A DNA stretch of 64,000 bases from Brasenia schreberi (lineage: Eukaryota; Streptophyta; Magnoliopsida; Nymphaeales; Cabombaceae): positions 10,521,001 to 10,585,000 of the forward strand of contig JAYKKT010000073.1 of assembly GCA_036023115.1 (NCBI GenBank), read 5' to 3'. This document shows positions 11,827 to 22,981 of this stretch, one piece after another. Within the stretch, counting starts at the first letter, position 1. Each line of letters begins with the position of its first letter. Below the pieces are notes generated by a model. The model was not told the origin of the DNA. It did no database searches and saw only the letters and a list, made by a program, of their open reading frames with translations. The position numbers and the translations under genes are program-made.

Positions 11827-12089
11827 AACGGTAAGAACAACTTCAAGCTAGAAAAATTTAGGAACATTATGTTCAAGAAGTAATGTTCTAGCAACTTCTA
11901 AATGTGTCTATTTTTCCTTTCAGCCACACCATTTTGCTGAGGAGTATAGATACATGAAGTTTGATATAAAATTCCATGAGTAAGTAACTGACTATTTATA
12001 AACTCACCTCCATTATCTGTTCTCAAAATTTTGATATACCCAAACTGAGTCATAATGAGCTTATGAACAATAGGAAATATAGTAAAAAC

Positions 12090-12380
12090 TTAAGCTTTTG
12101 ATTTCATAAGATACACAAAGGTAAGTGTGGAGAAATCATCAATGAAAGTAACAAAATATTTAAATTTTCCAAGTGAAGGTAGCAAACATGGACCCCATAC
12201 ATCTGAATGTATCAATTCAAAAGGAATACATGACTTAAATTCACTAATAGGAAAGAAAACTCTATGGTGTTTAGCTCTTTGACAAACATCACATTGAATA
12301 GTTAAATATCTCAAACAATTATCCAGAACTATCTCTTTAATTTTTGAAGCTGGTAAATGGCATAAACGACTGTGCCACAT
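12090..12380 (-). pseudogene. Copia GAG-pre-integrase and integrase fragment
   Basis: 97 codons with MWHSRLCHLPASKIKEI and C..CQRAKHHRVFFP (zinc-binding HHCC module), then FELIHSDVWGP and FVTFIDDFSTLTFVYLMKSK, which contains the first two catalytic Asp positions of integrase. It is separated from neighbouring pieces by stops. Confidence 0.88.
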
Positions 12381-12691
12381 CCTTAACTTTTTTTCTGTTA
12401 TATTGACTACTAATGTTCTTCCCTATAATGGCATCTCTTCTTCTGATAATATATAAAGCTCATTCTTGAGTTCACCACGACCAAAGGTTTTTTTTGTCCT
12501 CAGATCCTGAAAAACACAAGTAGAAGGAGAAAAGTGATTGAACAATTCATGTATCTAATCAAAGGGCTAACTGACAATAGATTAACTGGAAATTTAGGAA
12601 TGTAAATGACTGAATTTAGTCTAAACTGTTTAGCTTATATAACTACCTTTCCTTCCATTTGAACTAGGGATCCATTAGCAACTTTCACATA

Positions 12692-13081
12692 TTATGGTAG
12701 AGAAGCATTTTCATATTCCATCAACCTTGACTTATCTCCTATCATGTGATCAGTTACACCAGAATCTATAACCCAGAATTTAGGACATAAGTAATTAAAA
12801 TATAAGTTATCACTGATACTATACGATGCTGGAGTGTTTGTTTCATTCTTAGGAGCAGATGTTGAAGGTTGCTCTTGCAGTCGTGACTCAATTTCAGCTA
12901 ATTTTCTTATCAGTTCAATCATTTCATCCATGGAACTTAGTTCAGTTTTCCTCTTTGAAGTGACTCCTATATGACTCCCATATTCCTTATAATAATCAGT
13001 CGGTCTGCCAATAATTTCCCAACATTGATCGCGTGTATGCCTTCTAGGATGCAGGAGTGTTTGTTTCATTCTTAGGAGCAT
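12692..13081 (-). pseudogene. Copia gag end and protease fragment
   Basis: 130 codons running from gag text (TRDQCWEIIGRP) through a charged region to the protease motif WVIDSGVTDHMIGD, with V in place of the usual A after DSG. Its gag end overlaps the downstream copy of the tandem duplication described at 12830-13262. Confidence 0.85.
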
Positions 13082-13262
13082 ATGTTAAAGGTTGCTCTTG
13101 TAGTTGTGACTCAATTTCAGCTATTTTTTTTCTCAGTTCAATCATTTCATCCATGAAACTTAGTTCATTTTTCCTCTTTGAAGTGACTCCTATATGACTC
13201 CCATATCCCTTATAGTCAGTCGGTCTGCCAATAATTTCCCAACACTGATCGCGTGTATGTCT
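12830..13262. repeat. Tandem duplication of about 215 bp inside copia gag-protease
   Basis: The segment starting GGAGTGTTTGTTTCATTCTT and ending GATCGCGTGTATG appears at about 12830-13040 and again at about 13051-13262. The copies differ by small indels (for example CTTATAATAATCAG against CTTATAGTCAG), so the duplication is old. Confidence 0.85.
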
Positions 13263-13787
13263 TCTCTTTCCATAATGTGAACATTATAATTTATTTCTGT
13301 CTTCATAATGTTGAGATCTACCAGTTCCTCGACCTCTAGCAGAACCTCTACCTCGTTGAAAGTTGGTTTGACCTCTTCCAGCGAATGTTGATTTCTCAAC
13401 TTGATTTTGTTCTCCCTTTTCCAAATTTCTTCAATCCTCTTCTCTCAGTAAAAGAGAATATACTGTACCCACCGAGGGCAAATTCTCTTTGCTTAGGATA
13501 TTGATTTTAATGGACTCATACTCTGATGATATTCCCTATAAGAGATCAAATACTTTTCATACCTCATTGTTTGTAGTACGTTCCTTAATGCAATGACTGC
13601 ATTTATTCTCGATAACGTACCTTTGTTCATTCCATAAACCACGTAATTCCCCATAGTATTCACTTATTAACCTGTCTCCTTGGCGACACTTTCTTATTTT
13701 TTTAAATAATTTCATACTACTTCGCTATATTGTGTTGTTTGGAGTAAGCTTCTTCCATTACTGTCCAAATTTTTGCAACAGATTTCA

Positions 13788-13810
13788 CATATATATATAT
13801 ATATATATAT
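13788..13810. repeat. (AT)n microsatellite in copia gag region
   Basis: Short AT alternation interrupting decayed gag sequence. Confidence 0.8.
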
Positions 13811-14417
13811 GTCTTATTAATTATGGGATTCATGGATTTGAGCAACCAAGAACTAACCAATGCATCATTCTTTGACCAACGTTCAAATTTTGCATTGTCT
13901 TCATTAGGCTGATTATGATTTCTATTGATATAAATGGATTTACCTCTAGACTTTAAGACAAGCTCAATTGATCTGGCCCATTCCCTATAGTTTCAATCTT
14001 CAAGTTGAATATTAGTAATCTGGAACAGCTCCATTTTCTGTTCATTACCATACTCGATCACTTGATATTCTTCCTTGGGATGTCCTTCCGTGCTTACTTT
14101 CTGTTTTTCTTAGCAGACTTTTCATAAACAGATGGTGGACAAACATACACCTTTTCTAGATTTTTGGTGGAAAGGTGGTTTCCACGAACAGATGGTGGGC
14201 AGGCACATAGTTTTCCAAACTTGTTTTCTTTTTTTGTATAGATTTTCTTTTTCTCAGAATTTTTACGAACAGACGACGAATAGATGGACAGATTTATTCA
14301 AATTTATTTTCTTTATTTCTGCAAAATTTCTTGGATTGATCTTCTACCTTTTCATATCGCTACTATCCCTTGGTTTGTATCGTTCACGAGCAGATAGCCT
14401 CAAAGGCTCTGATACCA

Positions 14418-14701
14418 TGTCACGATTTCACACTAAAACACAAATAAAATCAACAGGAATTTTAGAAGATAGAATATTGGGACAGTCGGCAAGGTATACT
14501 ACAACCGACTGCACCCTCTCTTTTTTCTCTTTATTTCTAGCAATTAGATTGTTTGTTGGTAGGGTTTCTCCTTAAATACCAGTATTATAATACTAATCAC
14601 AATTACAGCAATGCCATTAATGAGCCTAATTTAAAGCTACCTTTAAAACCAAAGAAACAATAAACTAAGTATTGTACTAATATATCATAGCCCTCTTAAC
14701 A
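14418..14701 (-). repeat. 5' LTR of the RT-less copia element
   Basis: 284 bp, starting TGTTAAGAGGGC on the minus strand and ending AATCGTGACA, followed directly by the tRNA-Met primer-binding site. It includes an extra short segment (around 14455-14505) that the other LTR lacks. Confidence 0.9.
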
Positions 14702-16357
14702 AAAATGTTCTTTAGGTTGTTGGAGATCTCCTTTTGCTTGAAGTTGCACTATTTTACGCTCTTTAATTTGGTGGTTTGAACAAGAATGGAGTATCACAGA
14801 CTTCTACTCAACTTCCAGTGTGTTGTTTTAAATTGGTGCTTATTTCTGAACGTTTTTATTCATTTCTGGTATACATATATTAATTAGCTTGGATTTGCCA
14901 ATTGTGATCATGTGTGGCCTTCAATATATGAAATGTAGATGTGCCTATCTACCATGTTCATGAGGTTGACGGTGGTGGTTATATATAGTGTTTCTGGTGG
15001 TAGGATGGGAAAGAAGTGCATTGACCTAGACCTGGAATCAACAGAGCTTGCTGTTAGCATGGGGTCTTTCAAAATGATACATCTATAAGTGTTACTGCAA
15101 GGGTTTTGATTGTTGAATCACTGTTCTTGTTTATTTAGGTTATTTATTAAAGTTTCACAAGTGTTTACCTTGTTCTTGCTTTTTGGTTCTTGAAAATGAA
15201 ACGTGAAATGGGTTGCGAGTGGCATTTTGATTTTTAATTTCAAGTTTAACACTTAGATCTGAGCATACTGATAGGTTTGTGCTTTATCTGAGATGTTTGG
15301 CTTTGATCTTGTGCTTTTATTTGATAATTTGAGCATTCTGTTGTTCAATATCTCCTTTGTCTATATTGTCAAATCATGGAACTGTTCCTTATGGGGTAAT
15401 CATGAAGCTGTTGGCTATTGGATCTTGAACTAATGAAGCTGGAGATTCTTCTCGGTAGCCTAGATGTCTGCATTACTTAGATCTTGGTAATGAAGATGCT
15501 TCTGATCTGTGCAACACAGTTATTCTCAAAATAGGCAAGGGAGACATTCTTGGGTCTCTGTTTCAAGAAGGGCAATGCTTGTGTGTCTACTTTGTCGTTC
15601 AACTGTAGGTGGCCTCAAATGGCTTATTAGAAGACAAGTTACATTCCTTAGTGCTCATGAATTCCTTTTAAATGAGTCTAAATCATGCATCTCTCCATAG
15701 CTTACTATGGCAGTGCCCTCTTCATGTATCACCAATCATGGAGAGCAGGATTATGAGAAGACTGAAAATGATGTAATTTGGACATATCTAGTTATTGGGG
15801 TTGCTTGTGTGTGCTATGGGGACTGGTTAATGTAATGGCAGATTATGCTGGAATCAGCTTTCCTTTTCTTGATAAGGGGCATCAGATTTTATTGTTTTTC
15901 CGAAGTAGACAGTTCTAATAAAAATTTGACTAACAACAAAGTTCATGTTAAGTCATTTAAGCTTTGTCATTGAATAAATAATACTTTCAGTTGGACAGAA
16001 TCTGCTACAGGAAAGCAATATCAGTACAAGTACAATCACGACTAAGAAAACCCTGACTGAAAAACCAAGGGAGTGTATTATCGTTGATCCACTAATCTTG
16101 TGTAAGATGTCTATTGGTTGCCTCTGAAAAATGAATTAAAATGATCGTGTCATATTTCAGAAACTTATTTTGAAGTGGATATGTGAGTACAAGCTGAAAC
16201 ATTATAGGGGATCTTGAAGAGCAGCATTCATTAACTTAGAGGACGCTTCTTCAGTTATCCTGCTCTTTTTCACTCCCCACTTTCTTAAGATGGTCATGGA
16301 GTTTGCTTCGTTTCTGATTTTAGTTTTCTGTTTCATCTGTGGGATCAATCTACTCAC
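14702..16357. other. No gene recognised
   Basis: AT-rich unique-looking sequence. It has scattered short open stretches (for example 15509-15700 on plus), but none resembles a known protein. I see no clear mobile element. Confidence 0.5.
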
Positions 16358-16495
16358 CAGTGGTGGATCTACAGTGAAGCCTGAAATTCGAAAAACCAAT
16401 GAAAAATGTACAGTGCATGATCGAATCCATGGCTATTATACATAGTTCGCCTCACCTGAAACCCCACCCCACAAAAAATTCTAGATCTACCACTG
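16358..16495. mobile_element. hAT-type MITE
   Basis: 138-bp element with terminal inverted repeats CAGTGGTGGATCTA and TAGATCTACCACTG. Eight-base flanking repeats are ctactcac (16350-16357) and ctgctcac (16496-16503), 7/8 identical. Small size, 8-bp duplication and CAGTG termini fit a non-autonomous hAT element. A relative with one visible end lies at about 10495-10638. Confidence 0.8.
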
Positions 16496-16503
16496 CTGCT
16501 CAC

Positions 16504-17590
16504 CAACATAAGCTCATGAACCTACATCTCAAAGGTTCTTTTGAGTCAACCTCCAATCCAGAATGTTGTTTAGCAGACGCAAGAAATTTCTAATGGAAAA
16601 GTATGTACCCTCTCGTAGACTTTGACTATAAGCGTTAAGCACCCTGCCTTTCTTGATGAATCATCATCTATCACCGTCATTATTAATGCATCCTGAGAAG
16701 ATCACTTAGGCCAGGATTGGTTTTCTGTCAATCTTTCTCAGTTCTTTTTCTTTTTCCCTCTCTTTGGATCAGTGTTTCGAAAATGATGATGATTGAAGGG
16801 TTCTGTATCTTCCTCCTATGCGAGTCTGTGGCTCTTGTTCCAGAACAAGGCAAGAAATTTCTTTCACTTCGCAGTTGCAATGAATTCCATATCCTTTACC
16901 ACCTGCAGTTGATTTCGAAATTTAGACATCTCTATTGTTTTGAACTATTGCTCAACAGAAAGACAAGACACCCAGAGCGTTATCTCAACTGGCAGGGGGA
17001 TCTGACGCCATTGCTTGCTGGTGGGGAGTTCAACTTGCTAGCTTCGGCCTCCTTTTGTAATAAAAAGAAAAAAAAGACTAAGATCTGTGTTTGTTGCCGC
17101 ATAATGAAGAAATTTGAGCCTCTTCCAATTTTTTTGATTTTGTGTTCTTGAGGCATGCCAAAAATCTAGAACAACATAATAATATTTTAAAATGCAGAAA
17201 TTTCGGTTTCTTTTTTTTGGTTACAAAGGGAGGCCGAAGCCTGACACACATGCACCCCTTGGGAGCCGAACTCCCACCAGACCAGAAGCAAGGACATCAG
17301 AGCTCCCTGGCAGTTCTTCTCTCTAAGAGATGGATGTAATAATGCTCCTGAGATGTTCTACAACTCCACTTATGGTGATGGAATTCGTTGTTCTAGAAAT
17401 CATCTCCAAGTCCAATTAAAAGAGTTTTATCGGATACGTGATTGAGAACCAAATAAGTATATGTACTTTTTGTAGGATACTTGATTATCCTACATGTACT
17501 TTTCAATTTTTATTTTCTAATCTCAACCATCTATCTCCTTGAATCGGATGACTAGATCTTTAAATAAAGTTGCATATGAGTAGCTGTCTT
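16504..17590. other. No confident gene; two SINE-like 3' ends in inverted orientation
   Basis: A 144-codon open stretch at 16717-17151 (plus) matches nothing I know and contains a low-complexity lysine run. At about 16975-17065 (plus) and 17205-17330 (minus) are two related short repeats ending CTTCGGCCTCC, TTTTGTAAYAAAAAG. The second has GAGTTCGGCTCCC, a possible B-box. They resemble the repeat near 6340. Confidence 0.4.
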
Positions 17591-17699
17591 CTTCTACCTA
17601 TATATAAGAAAACTAAATCCAGACCACCTTTATATGTCTACTCATGACTGCCCGTTATTTTTGTGAGCAGTATCTAAAATCACTATCACTCTCTTTCTC

Positions 17700-18075
17700 T
17701 GTCTATATATATATGTATATGTATATGTATGTATGCATGTGTGATGGTTATTCAGTTTTTTCTTTAAGATAAAAGTGTGTATGTGCATGCGTGTGGATGA
17801 ATTAGCACGGCGCCAGCTATGTGTGTGCGTACATATATGAGTGTGGATCATTATGACACAAAAGTCGTGATTTATGTATGGTTTTGAGTGGATCAGAACT
17901 CACATCATATGTGACTGAATCATTTGAATCTGCTCTGTGTTGTAGGTGACTGAATGATTTGAATCTAAGGCCGGCTGAGACATTTCTGTCCCACTTCCGG
18001 AGTCGGGCCGAATGGCCCAGCGCATTGACCTTGGAGGCTGAGGAGGGCCGAGATTCTGGCCAGCAGGGACAGATG

Positions 18076-18145
<70 letters not shown>
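17700..18145. repeat. Cluster of AT and GA microsatellites
   Basis: Short TATATG repeats near 17705-17740 and a compound (TA)n(GA)n at about 18078-18142. Between them lies GC-richer sequence (17960-18060) that I do not recognise. Confidence 0.8.
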
Positions 18146-18146
<1 letters not shown>

Positions 18147-18192
18147 CAAATGAGCCTGGCTGGAAGGGAGAGGGAGGTGCATTTTAACCATC

Positions 18193-18194
<2 letters not shown>

Positions 18195-18277
<83 letters not shown>
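18195..18277. repeat. (AT)n microsatellite, about 83 bp
   Basis: Uninterrupted AT alternation, one of the longest in the window. Confidence 0.95.
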
Positions 18278-18278
<1 letters not shown>

Positions 18279-18559
18279 CAGATGGATACTCGTGCCTATC
18301 CTTACTTTTAGAGTATACTTTTTAATAAATTATAAAAGTGTTTAAAAAAGTAGAAAAGATAATCATATTAAACTCATGTCTCAAAAATAAAGGATGGGTA
18401 TGAATATGCATATATAGATCTAATCACTCTATACATATATTGGACCCACTTTAGGGCAACGTCACCTTAAATCTGAAAAATTACTTTATATAGATAAATA
18501 TAACTGTTTGGTAGATATGAAATACAAGTGCACCTCATCCCAAAAAGTTCATGAGTCCG

Positions 18560-19040
18560 CCTTCATCCACTAACACAATGTCATCCTCAAACAACATACA
18601 CCAAAGTACTTCTTAATATGTTTTGTTAATTTATCAATAACTAATATAAATAAATATAGACTTAATCTTATCATTGATGTAATCCAATATTAACTTTAAA
18701 GAAATATCATTCATTCATTAATCCTTTTACATGTTTGTATATCATCATACATGTCTATTATAAAATTGATATACGTCAATGAGATACCCTCTCTTTTCTA
18801 AGGTTGTTTAAAAAATATCTTTTGACATATTACCGTAAGATTTTTTAAATAAATAAATATCATGTGAAAATTCTTATTTTTCTCTAAAATGTTGTATAAG
18901 ACGTCTCAATAAGTGAATAGCCTCAATAGTAGAAATTTCTTGACATAAATCCGAATTGGTTCTCTATTACACTCAATACTTATCTCAATCTACGTTATAG
19001 CTCATCAACTTGATATCCCAATAATTTGCATAACTATTAT
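18560..19040 (-). mobile_element. Old RTE LINE fragment (reverse transcriptase region)
   Basis: Aligns by eye to the RT part of the RTE family (compare 35430-35900): CACTAACACAATGTCATC, ACAACATACACCAAAGTACT, then text corresponding to the YDR and LHQG regions. It is strongly decayed, with many indels, and both ends are missing. Confidence 0.75.
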
Positions 19041-19639
19041 GAAAAGAAGAAAGCCAAGCATCCCAAACTTTTGAATGGTTCGTTGCAGCATTCATAATTC
19101 AAATGTTCTGAGTCATAGTGTCCACCACTAACTTCCTAAAGCCTACCTTGACTGATCGTACCAACTGTTTAAAACTCAATTGTGCAAGAATCAGGTTTAA
19201 GTGTGGTTATATTATTTATAGCCATTTACTGACGTTTTGATTTGCTACACATTTTATTTTATGATTGTTTTATATTTTTTCACCTTTTTGGGGCCTCACA
19301 AATATCTACCATAGAACTATGGGAACATTTAGCTTGTCAATGTAGATTTGTAAGTTGGTCCATGACATCTGATCTAGGTATTATTTAATTTCAATGAAAT
19401 AATTAGGATAATAGAACACCATCTCCTTTCATTCGAAATCGAAGACTTCAACTGAAAAAACAGTATTTTAGTCCATATATAAGTTGAAATTCTAACTTAA
19501 ATATTGTTTGGCATCTTGAGAAGATGTTGATGACAATTAATATTGCGCTGGTCTTCTAAGTTGGCTACAGAACATGAATCTCTCTGCAAACTGGAATTAG
19601 TGTTCTTGGATCTAACAAGATGTTGAAATCTTTTACTAT

Positions 19640-20400
19640 TTGTCAAGCAGCTTGGTGGCCATGGCATCACTGGTGGTGCTTGTGCTTGAAACAATGGGAA
19701 TAAAAACCATACCAGGTTCAATGGAAGAGCTTGGAAATCACCGGGAGCTCTCTGTTGAAGATTGCTGGCAGCTAAAAGAGCTGCATTGTCATTCCATTAG
19801 AAAGTTGAGCTCTCTAAAGTCACTTCGTATTCATGGGACTACCTTCAAAGTTTTCAAGAATAACCATCGAATTTGTGATATAATGGACAACGAGCTACAA
19901 CTTTCATTCTGTGAGTTTCTTGCCGCATTACCTCATGATTGCTTCTGTAAAGAAATAACTCGTCTTGATTTATCTGATCTCAGAGAAGATGTCTTGCCAG
20001 ATTCTATAGGAGATTTGAAAAACCTTTAAATATTGTCATTGAGAAACTGCAAGAATCTCAAGACAGATTCCAATGTGCAAACTTCATTTCCTTGAGGAAC
20101 TTGATCTATCATATTTCATCAATTTAGTGATGTTATTAAGTTTTTCAAGCTTGAGATCATTAAATGCATTATATCCGGGTGGATGTTTGTTGCTGAAGGA
20201 CATAGCCGGCCTAGAAACCACGAAGGCCAACCTTGCCTGGCCGTAAAGGCAAATACAACATGGATTCTGGCAATGCAATGTAGTTAGACCCTCATGTTGA
20301 TCCGAATGAATCAGTCGTGGAATTCTTAGTGATGATTTCAACAAGAGAGTTTCACGGTATTACAAATTCACCTCCCTCTCACGTTCTTTTGGATCTAGAT
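19640..20400 (+). pseudogene. LRR remnant of an NLR-type resistance gene
   Basis: An open stretch at 19640-20029 contains leucine-rich repeat text: IRKLSSLKSLRIHG, FLAALPHDCFCKEITRLDLSDL and VLPDSIGDLKNL. After a stop, matching text continues in other frames: LSLRNCKNLK, then FLEELDLSYFINLVML and SFSSLRSLNAL. This order fits the LRR part of a plant NBS-LRR protein. No NB-ARC motifs are seen upstream and several stops interrupt it. The segment 20533-20748 (QPFERLKWFEILGEVDVV) could be a C-terminal remnant, with low certainty. Confidence 0.65.
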
Positions 20401-20749
20401 TTAAACAAACTCTCTCTAAATAGATGTAGGTGGCTTCTGTTTGCTCACTTTGTTTTTGGTTCAATGTGGTAGGCTCTATTTTATTCATTCAATGAATCCA
20501 CTGGCAAGTGAATGAGGTTATGTTGATGGAGGATGCAACCTTTTGAACGCTTGAAGTGGTTTGAAATATTAGGAGAGGTTGATGTTGTTGGCTCAGGTGC
20601 AGGTCATCAATACCGCCTCTCTTTCATGCTCCCAAGGCACCTTATTATGATCTTTCCCAAGGTTAGGGGAGAGTTGTATATCGAGACAGGTTTGAGCAGG
20701 GCCTTGGAACCTCTGTTGCCGAAAATGGTCATATATATATATATATGAA

Positions 20750-22255
20750 AACCGGATAGTGTGGCATGTCCACCCATTGCTTTTTTATAGCATGAGTATG
20801 AGTGTAATTTAAAAAACTTTAAGAGTGATCAAGTGTTTGATTAATGAGGGGTGTCGGACCATGTATGTTTCCTTCAACCCGCTGCAACAACTGACACAGC
20901 CGTGCAGGAATCCTGTTTATCGTCTTAGCTTTCCCAGTTTAACAATGTTTTCCTAAAGAGAACTTAGGTTAACGTATAGATTAGGTCATCTGTGTCTAAA
21001 TTATTCCTTGAAGGAATTTTGGATCTTTTGATCCCTTGCCACAATTATAATATTGATACAGGAAGCTCCAATACACCAACCAAAAGCGTCACAACCTAAC
21101 CCAATACATTGCAGACCACACTCAAGTCCTTCACAACCTAACCTAAGGCCTTAGTGTTTTAAAATTTTGCAGGTGTCCTTTGTTTTTGTATTCGAGTACA
21201 TGGAAAGCTTGGGAAGATCCCTGCTAGATATAGACACACATCTCAGTGCCCCAGTGAGCAATCGAACTCCTGACCTTTAAAAAACACAATAACCTACCTG
21301 TTTTTCAAATCCTTTAGTTATTAATAAGTTCAATTCATTTGTTGACTGCTTTTGTATATGTATGGTGATAATTTGTGAATCATGAGTTTTTACCGACATG
21401 AAACTTGCTTAACTTACTTAAATGCAGTGCCGAGATCTAGTGATTATTGAAGGCATTACATGCAAAATCAAAAGCACATGAGAACAGTGTAATTAAATAG
21501 AGGATGGAGCAACTTACTTAAATGCAGTGTCGAAAATGTAAGCAACTTTTAAGTGTGAGAAAGAAAGAGACATGTGACAGCATAAAATGTGACATCGATA
21601 TTTTGATATAATATCCTGTGAAAAAGCTCACTTTAATATCATGTTGTTCCACCATTTTCCACTTCAGTAGCTCGTTGTTCTCCACAATCTGGGATTCTCG
21701 CGGGTACCTAAAGAAAACTTAGTTTGACATTGTTTCAACATCCTTGCTTAGTGTGTGTGATATATGAAAACTTCGTAGTACCTAGAAGAACCAAGCAGAT
21801 ATAATAAGATATTAGAGAAGAGCGAAGATCATCTGTAGTCTGACCTATGCATCAGAACTGCAATTTTGTTCATCCATAATTGTGTTTAGAAACCAAGAAA
21901 CAGATAAAAGAGACCTTGGAGGAATCTTTCTTGTTGCTTATATAGGTTCTACTACACCAATTGTTTGTAAGGTGAGATTAGCCATTCCGTTTTCTAACTG
22001 CTATAGATATCGAGTGAACAACCAAGGTTATATCTGCCCAAATCATACGATATAGGTTGATATGGATAGTAGCACAGGTATCTGACATATCCATACCTAA
22101 GAATTTTCCACAAAGTGGTTATAAAACGTATAACTTAGTACAAATCTCATCCTCCTCCAACTTATTGTCAGCCTCTTACAGGTATGATTCAGAAGGGAAG
22201 AACTTCCAAATATTTTTCTTGGAATAGCAATAGCAATCCAAACAAAATAGATGTA
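20750..22255. other. No gene recognised
   Basis: AT-rich sequence. Near 21230-21300 a fragment CAATCGAACTCCTGACC resembles a tRNA-derived SINE (reverse of a B-box, GGAGTTCGATTG). Nothing else is supported. Confidence 0.4.
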
Positions 22256-22262
22256 AATAAAT

Positions 22263-22334
22263 TGCGTCCAATAGGATTTGAACCTATACCAAAGGTTTAG
22301 AAGACCTCTGTCCTATCCATTAGACAATGGACGC
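22263..22334 (-). tRNA. trnR-UCU: Plastid-type tRNA-Arg(UCU) in a nuclear plastid insertion
   Basis: A 72-base cloverleaf on the minus strand. The acceptor strand GCGTCCA pairs with TGGACGC, the anticodon loop is CTTCTAA with TCT, and the T-arm contains GGTTCAAATCC. It matches the conserved plastid trnR-UCU. Its neighbour is an ndhF fragment, not its normal plastid neighbours atpA and trnG, so this is transferred plastid DNA and probably not expressed. Confidence 0.9.
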
Positions 22335-22344
22335 TTCTCATTCC

Positions 22345-22412
22345 AGCTCTTATACATGCGGCTACTATGGTAGCTGCAGGAATTTTTCTTGTAGCTCGGC
22401 TTCTTCCTCTTT
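22345..22412 (+). pseudogene. ndhF: Plastid ndhF fragment (nuclear plastid DNA)
   Basis: About 23 codons on the plus strand read [20 protein letters not shown], a signature of plastid NADH dehydrogenase subunit 5 (ndhF). The match is lost after CTTCTTCCTCTT. It directly follows trnR-UCU. These genes are not adjacent in plastid genomes, so the insertion is a rejoined mosaic. Confidence 0.8.
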
Positions 22413-22429
22413 TCGTAGCTTTGCAATAC

Positions 22430-22975
22430 AATGTTGAACTAAACCTAACCTCCTTCCTATCCCATATGTAACATATGTATCATACAGTACACAATGCTAT
22501 GATATACTACTTACATCCTTGGGGTTCTTACGTTTTCAGAAAATAGATTTTATTATCGTGAATTGCATGCATTACCTGATGTGCGCTACACAATGGTATG
22601 CTACTTACAACCATGGGGGGAGGTTAACAAAACCTTGTCGTGTAAAGGAATTACAAGACTGTGAGTGGGTATTACAAAATTTTCACGTAAGATTTTGCTA
22701 TTTTGTGGTTCGGTATTAGCCGAATGGCATACATTGATAGACTATGCTCCATTGAATATTTGAAATCTATAGTCCTAACAGGGCAACAATCAATTATGTT
22801 GAATTCAATTGATTGTTATAATACACCGAATTTTGCATGAGAAAAGAGTAAAGCACTAATATTTTAATCAACAGCTTCCGGATACCTGTAACAGCATGCC
22901 TTCATGAGATCTTATGCTAGATGGCACACCCAAATCGTTTCTCTATCTAAAAGTTGGACCAGAAAATCAACCTGA
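22430..22975. other. 3' flank of the membrane-protein gene
   Basis: No gene recognised. It should hold the 3' UTR and polyadenylation region of the minus-strand gene that stops at 22982. Confidence 0.4.
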
Positions 22976-22981
22976 TCCCTG

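Larger units (their letters stand above)
11132..14701 (-). mobile_element. Ty1/copia LTR retrotransposon lacking reverse transcriptase
   Basis: LTRs at 11132-11390 (3') and 14418-14701 (5') begin TG and end CA. The near-matching 5-base flanks gaaat and aaaat lie outside. Directly inside the 5' LTR is the primer-binding site TGGTATCAGAGCC (14405-14417), the standard initiator-Met tRNA site. Inside the 3' LTR is the polypurine tract GAGGAGAAG. Minus-strand order is: decayed gag with remnant zinc knuckle (GKRRHTRDQC), protease WVIDSGVTDHM (about 12750), GAG-pre-integrase MWHSRLCHL and integrase HSDVWGP...FVTFIDDFS (12090-12380), then a fusion of integrase end to RNase H end at 11545-11826. No RT core remains, so the copy cannot move by itself. 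Confidence 0.93.

Noticed and set aside
16717..17151. 144-codon plus-strand open stretch as a gene
   Set aside because: No known domain, low-complexity Lys run, overlaps a SINE-like repeat, no splice or neighbour support.
17817..18191. Long minus-strand open stretch with Ser-Leu and Tyr-Ile runs
   Set aside because: It is translated GA and TA microsatellite with no recognisable domain.
22263..22334. trnR as a working nuclear tRNA gene
   Set aside because: The sequence is plastid-type and adjoins an ndhF scrap, so a nuclear plastid insertion is the simpler reading.
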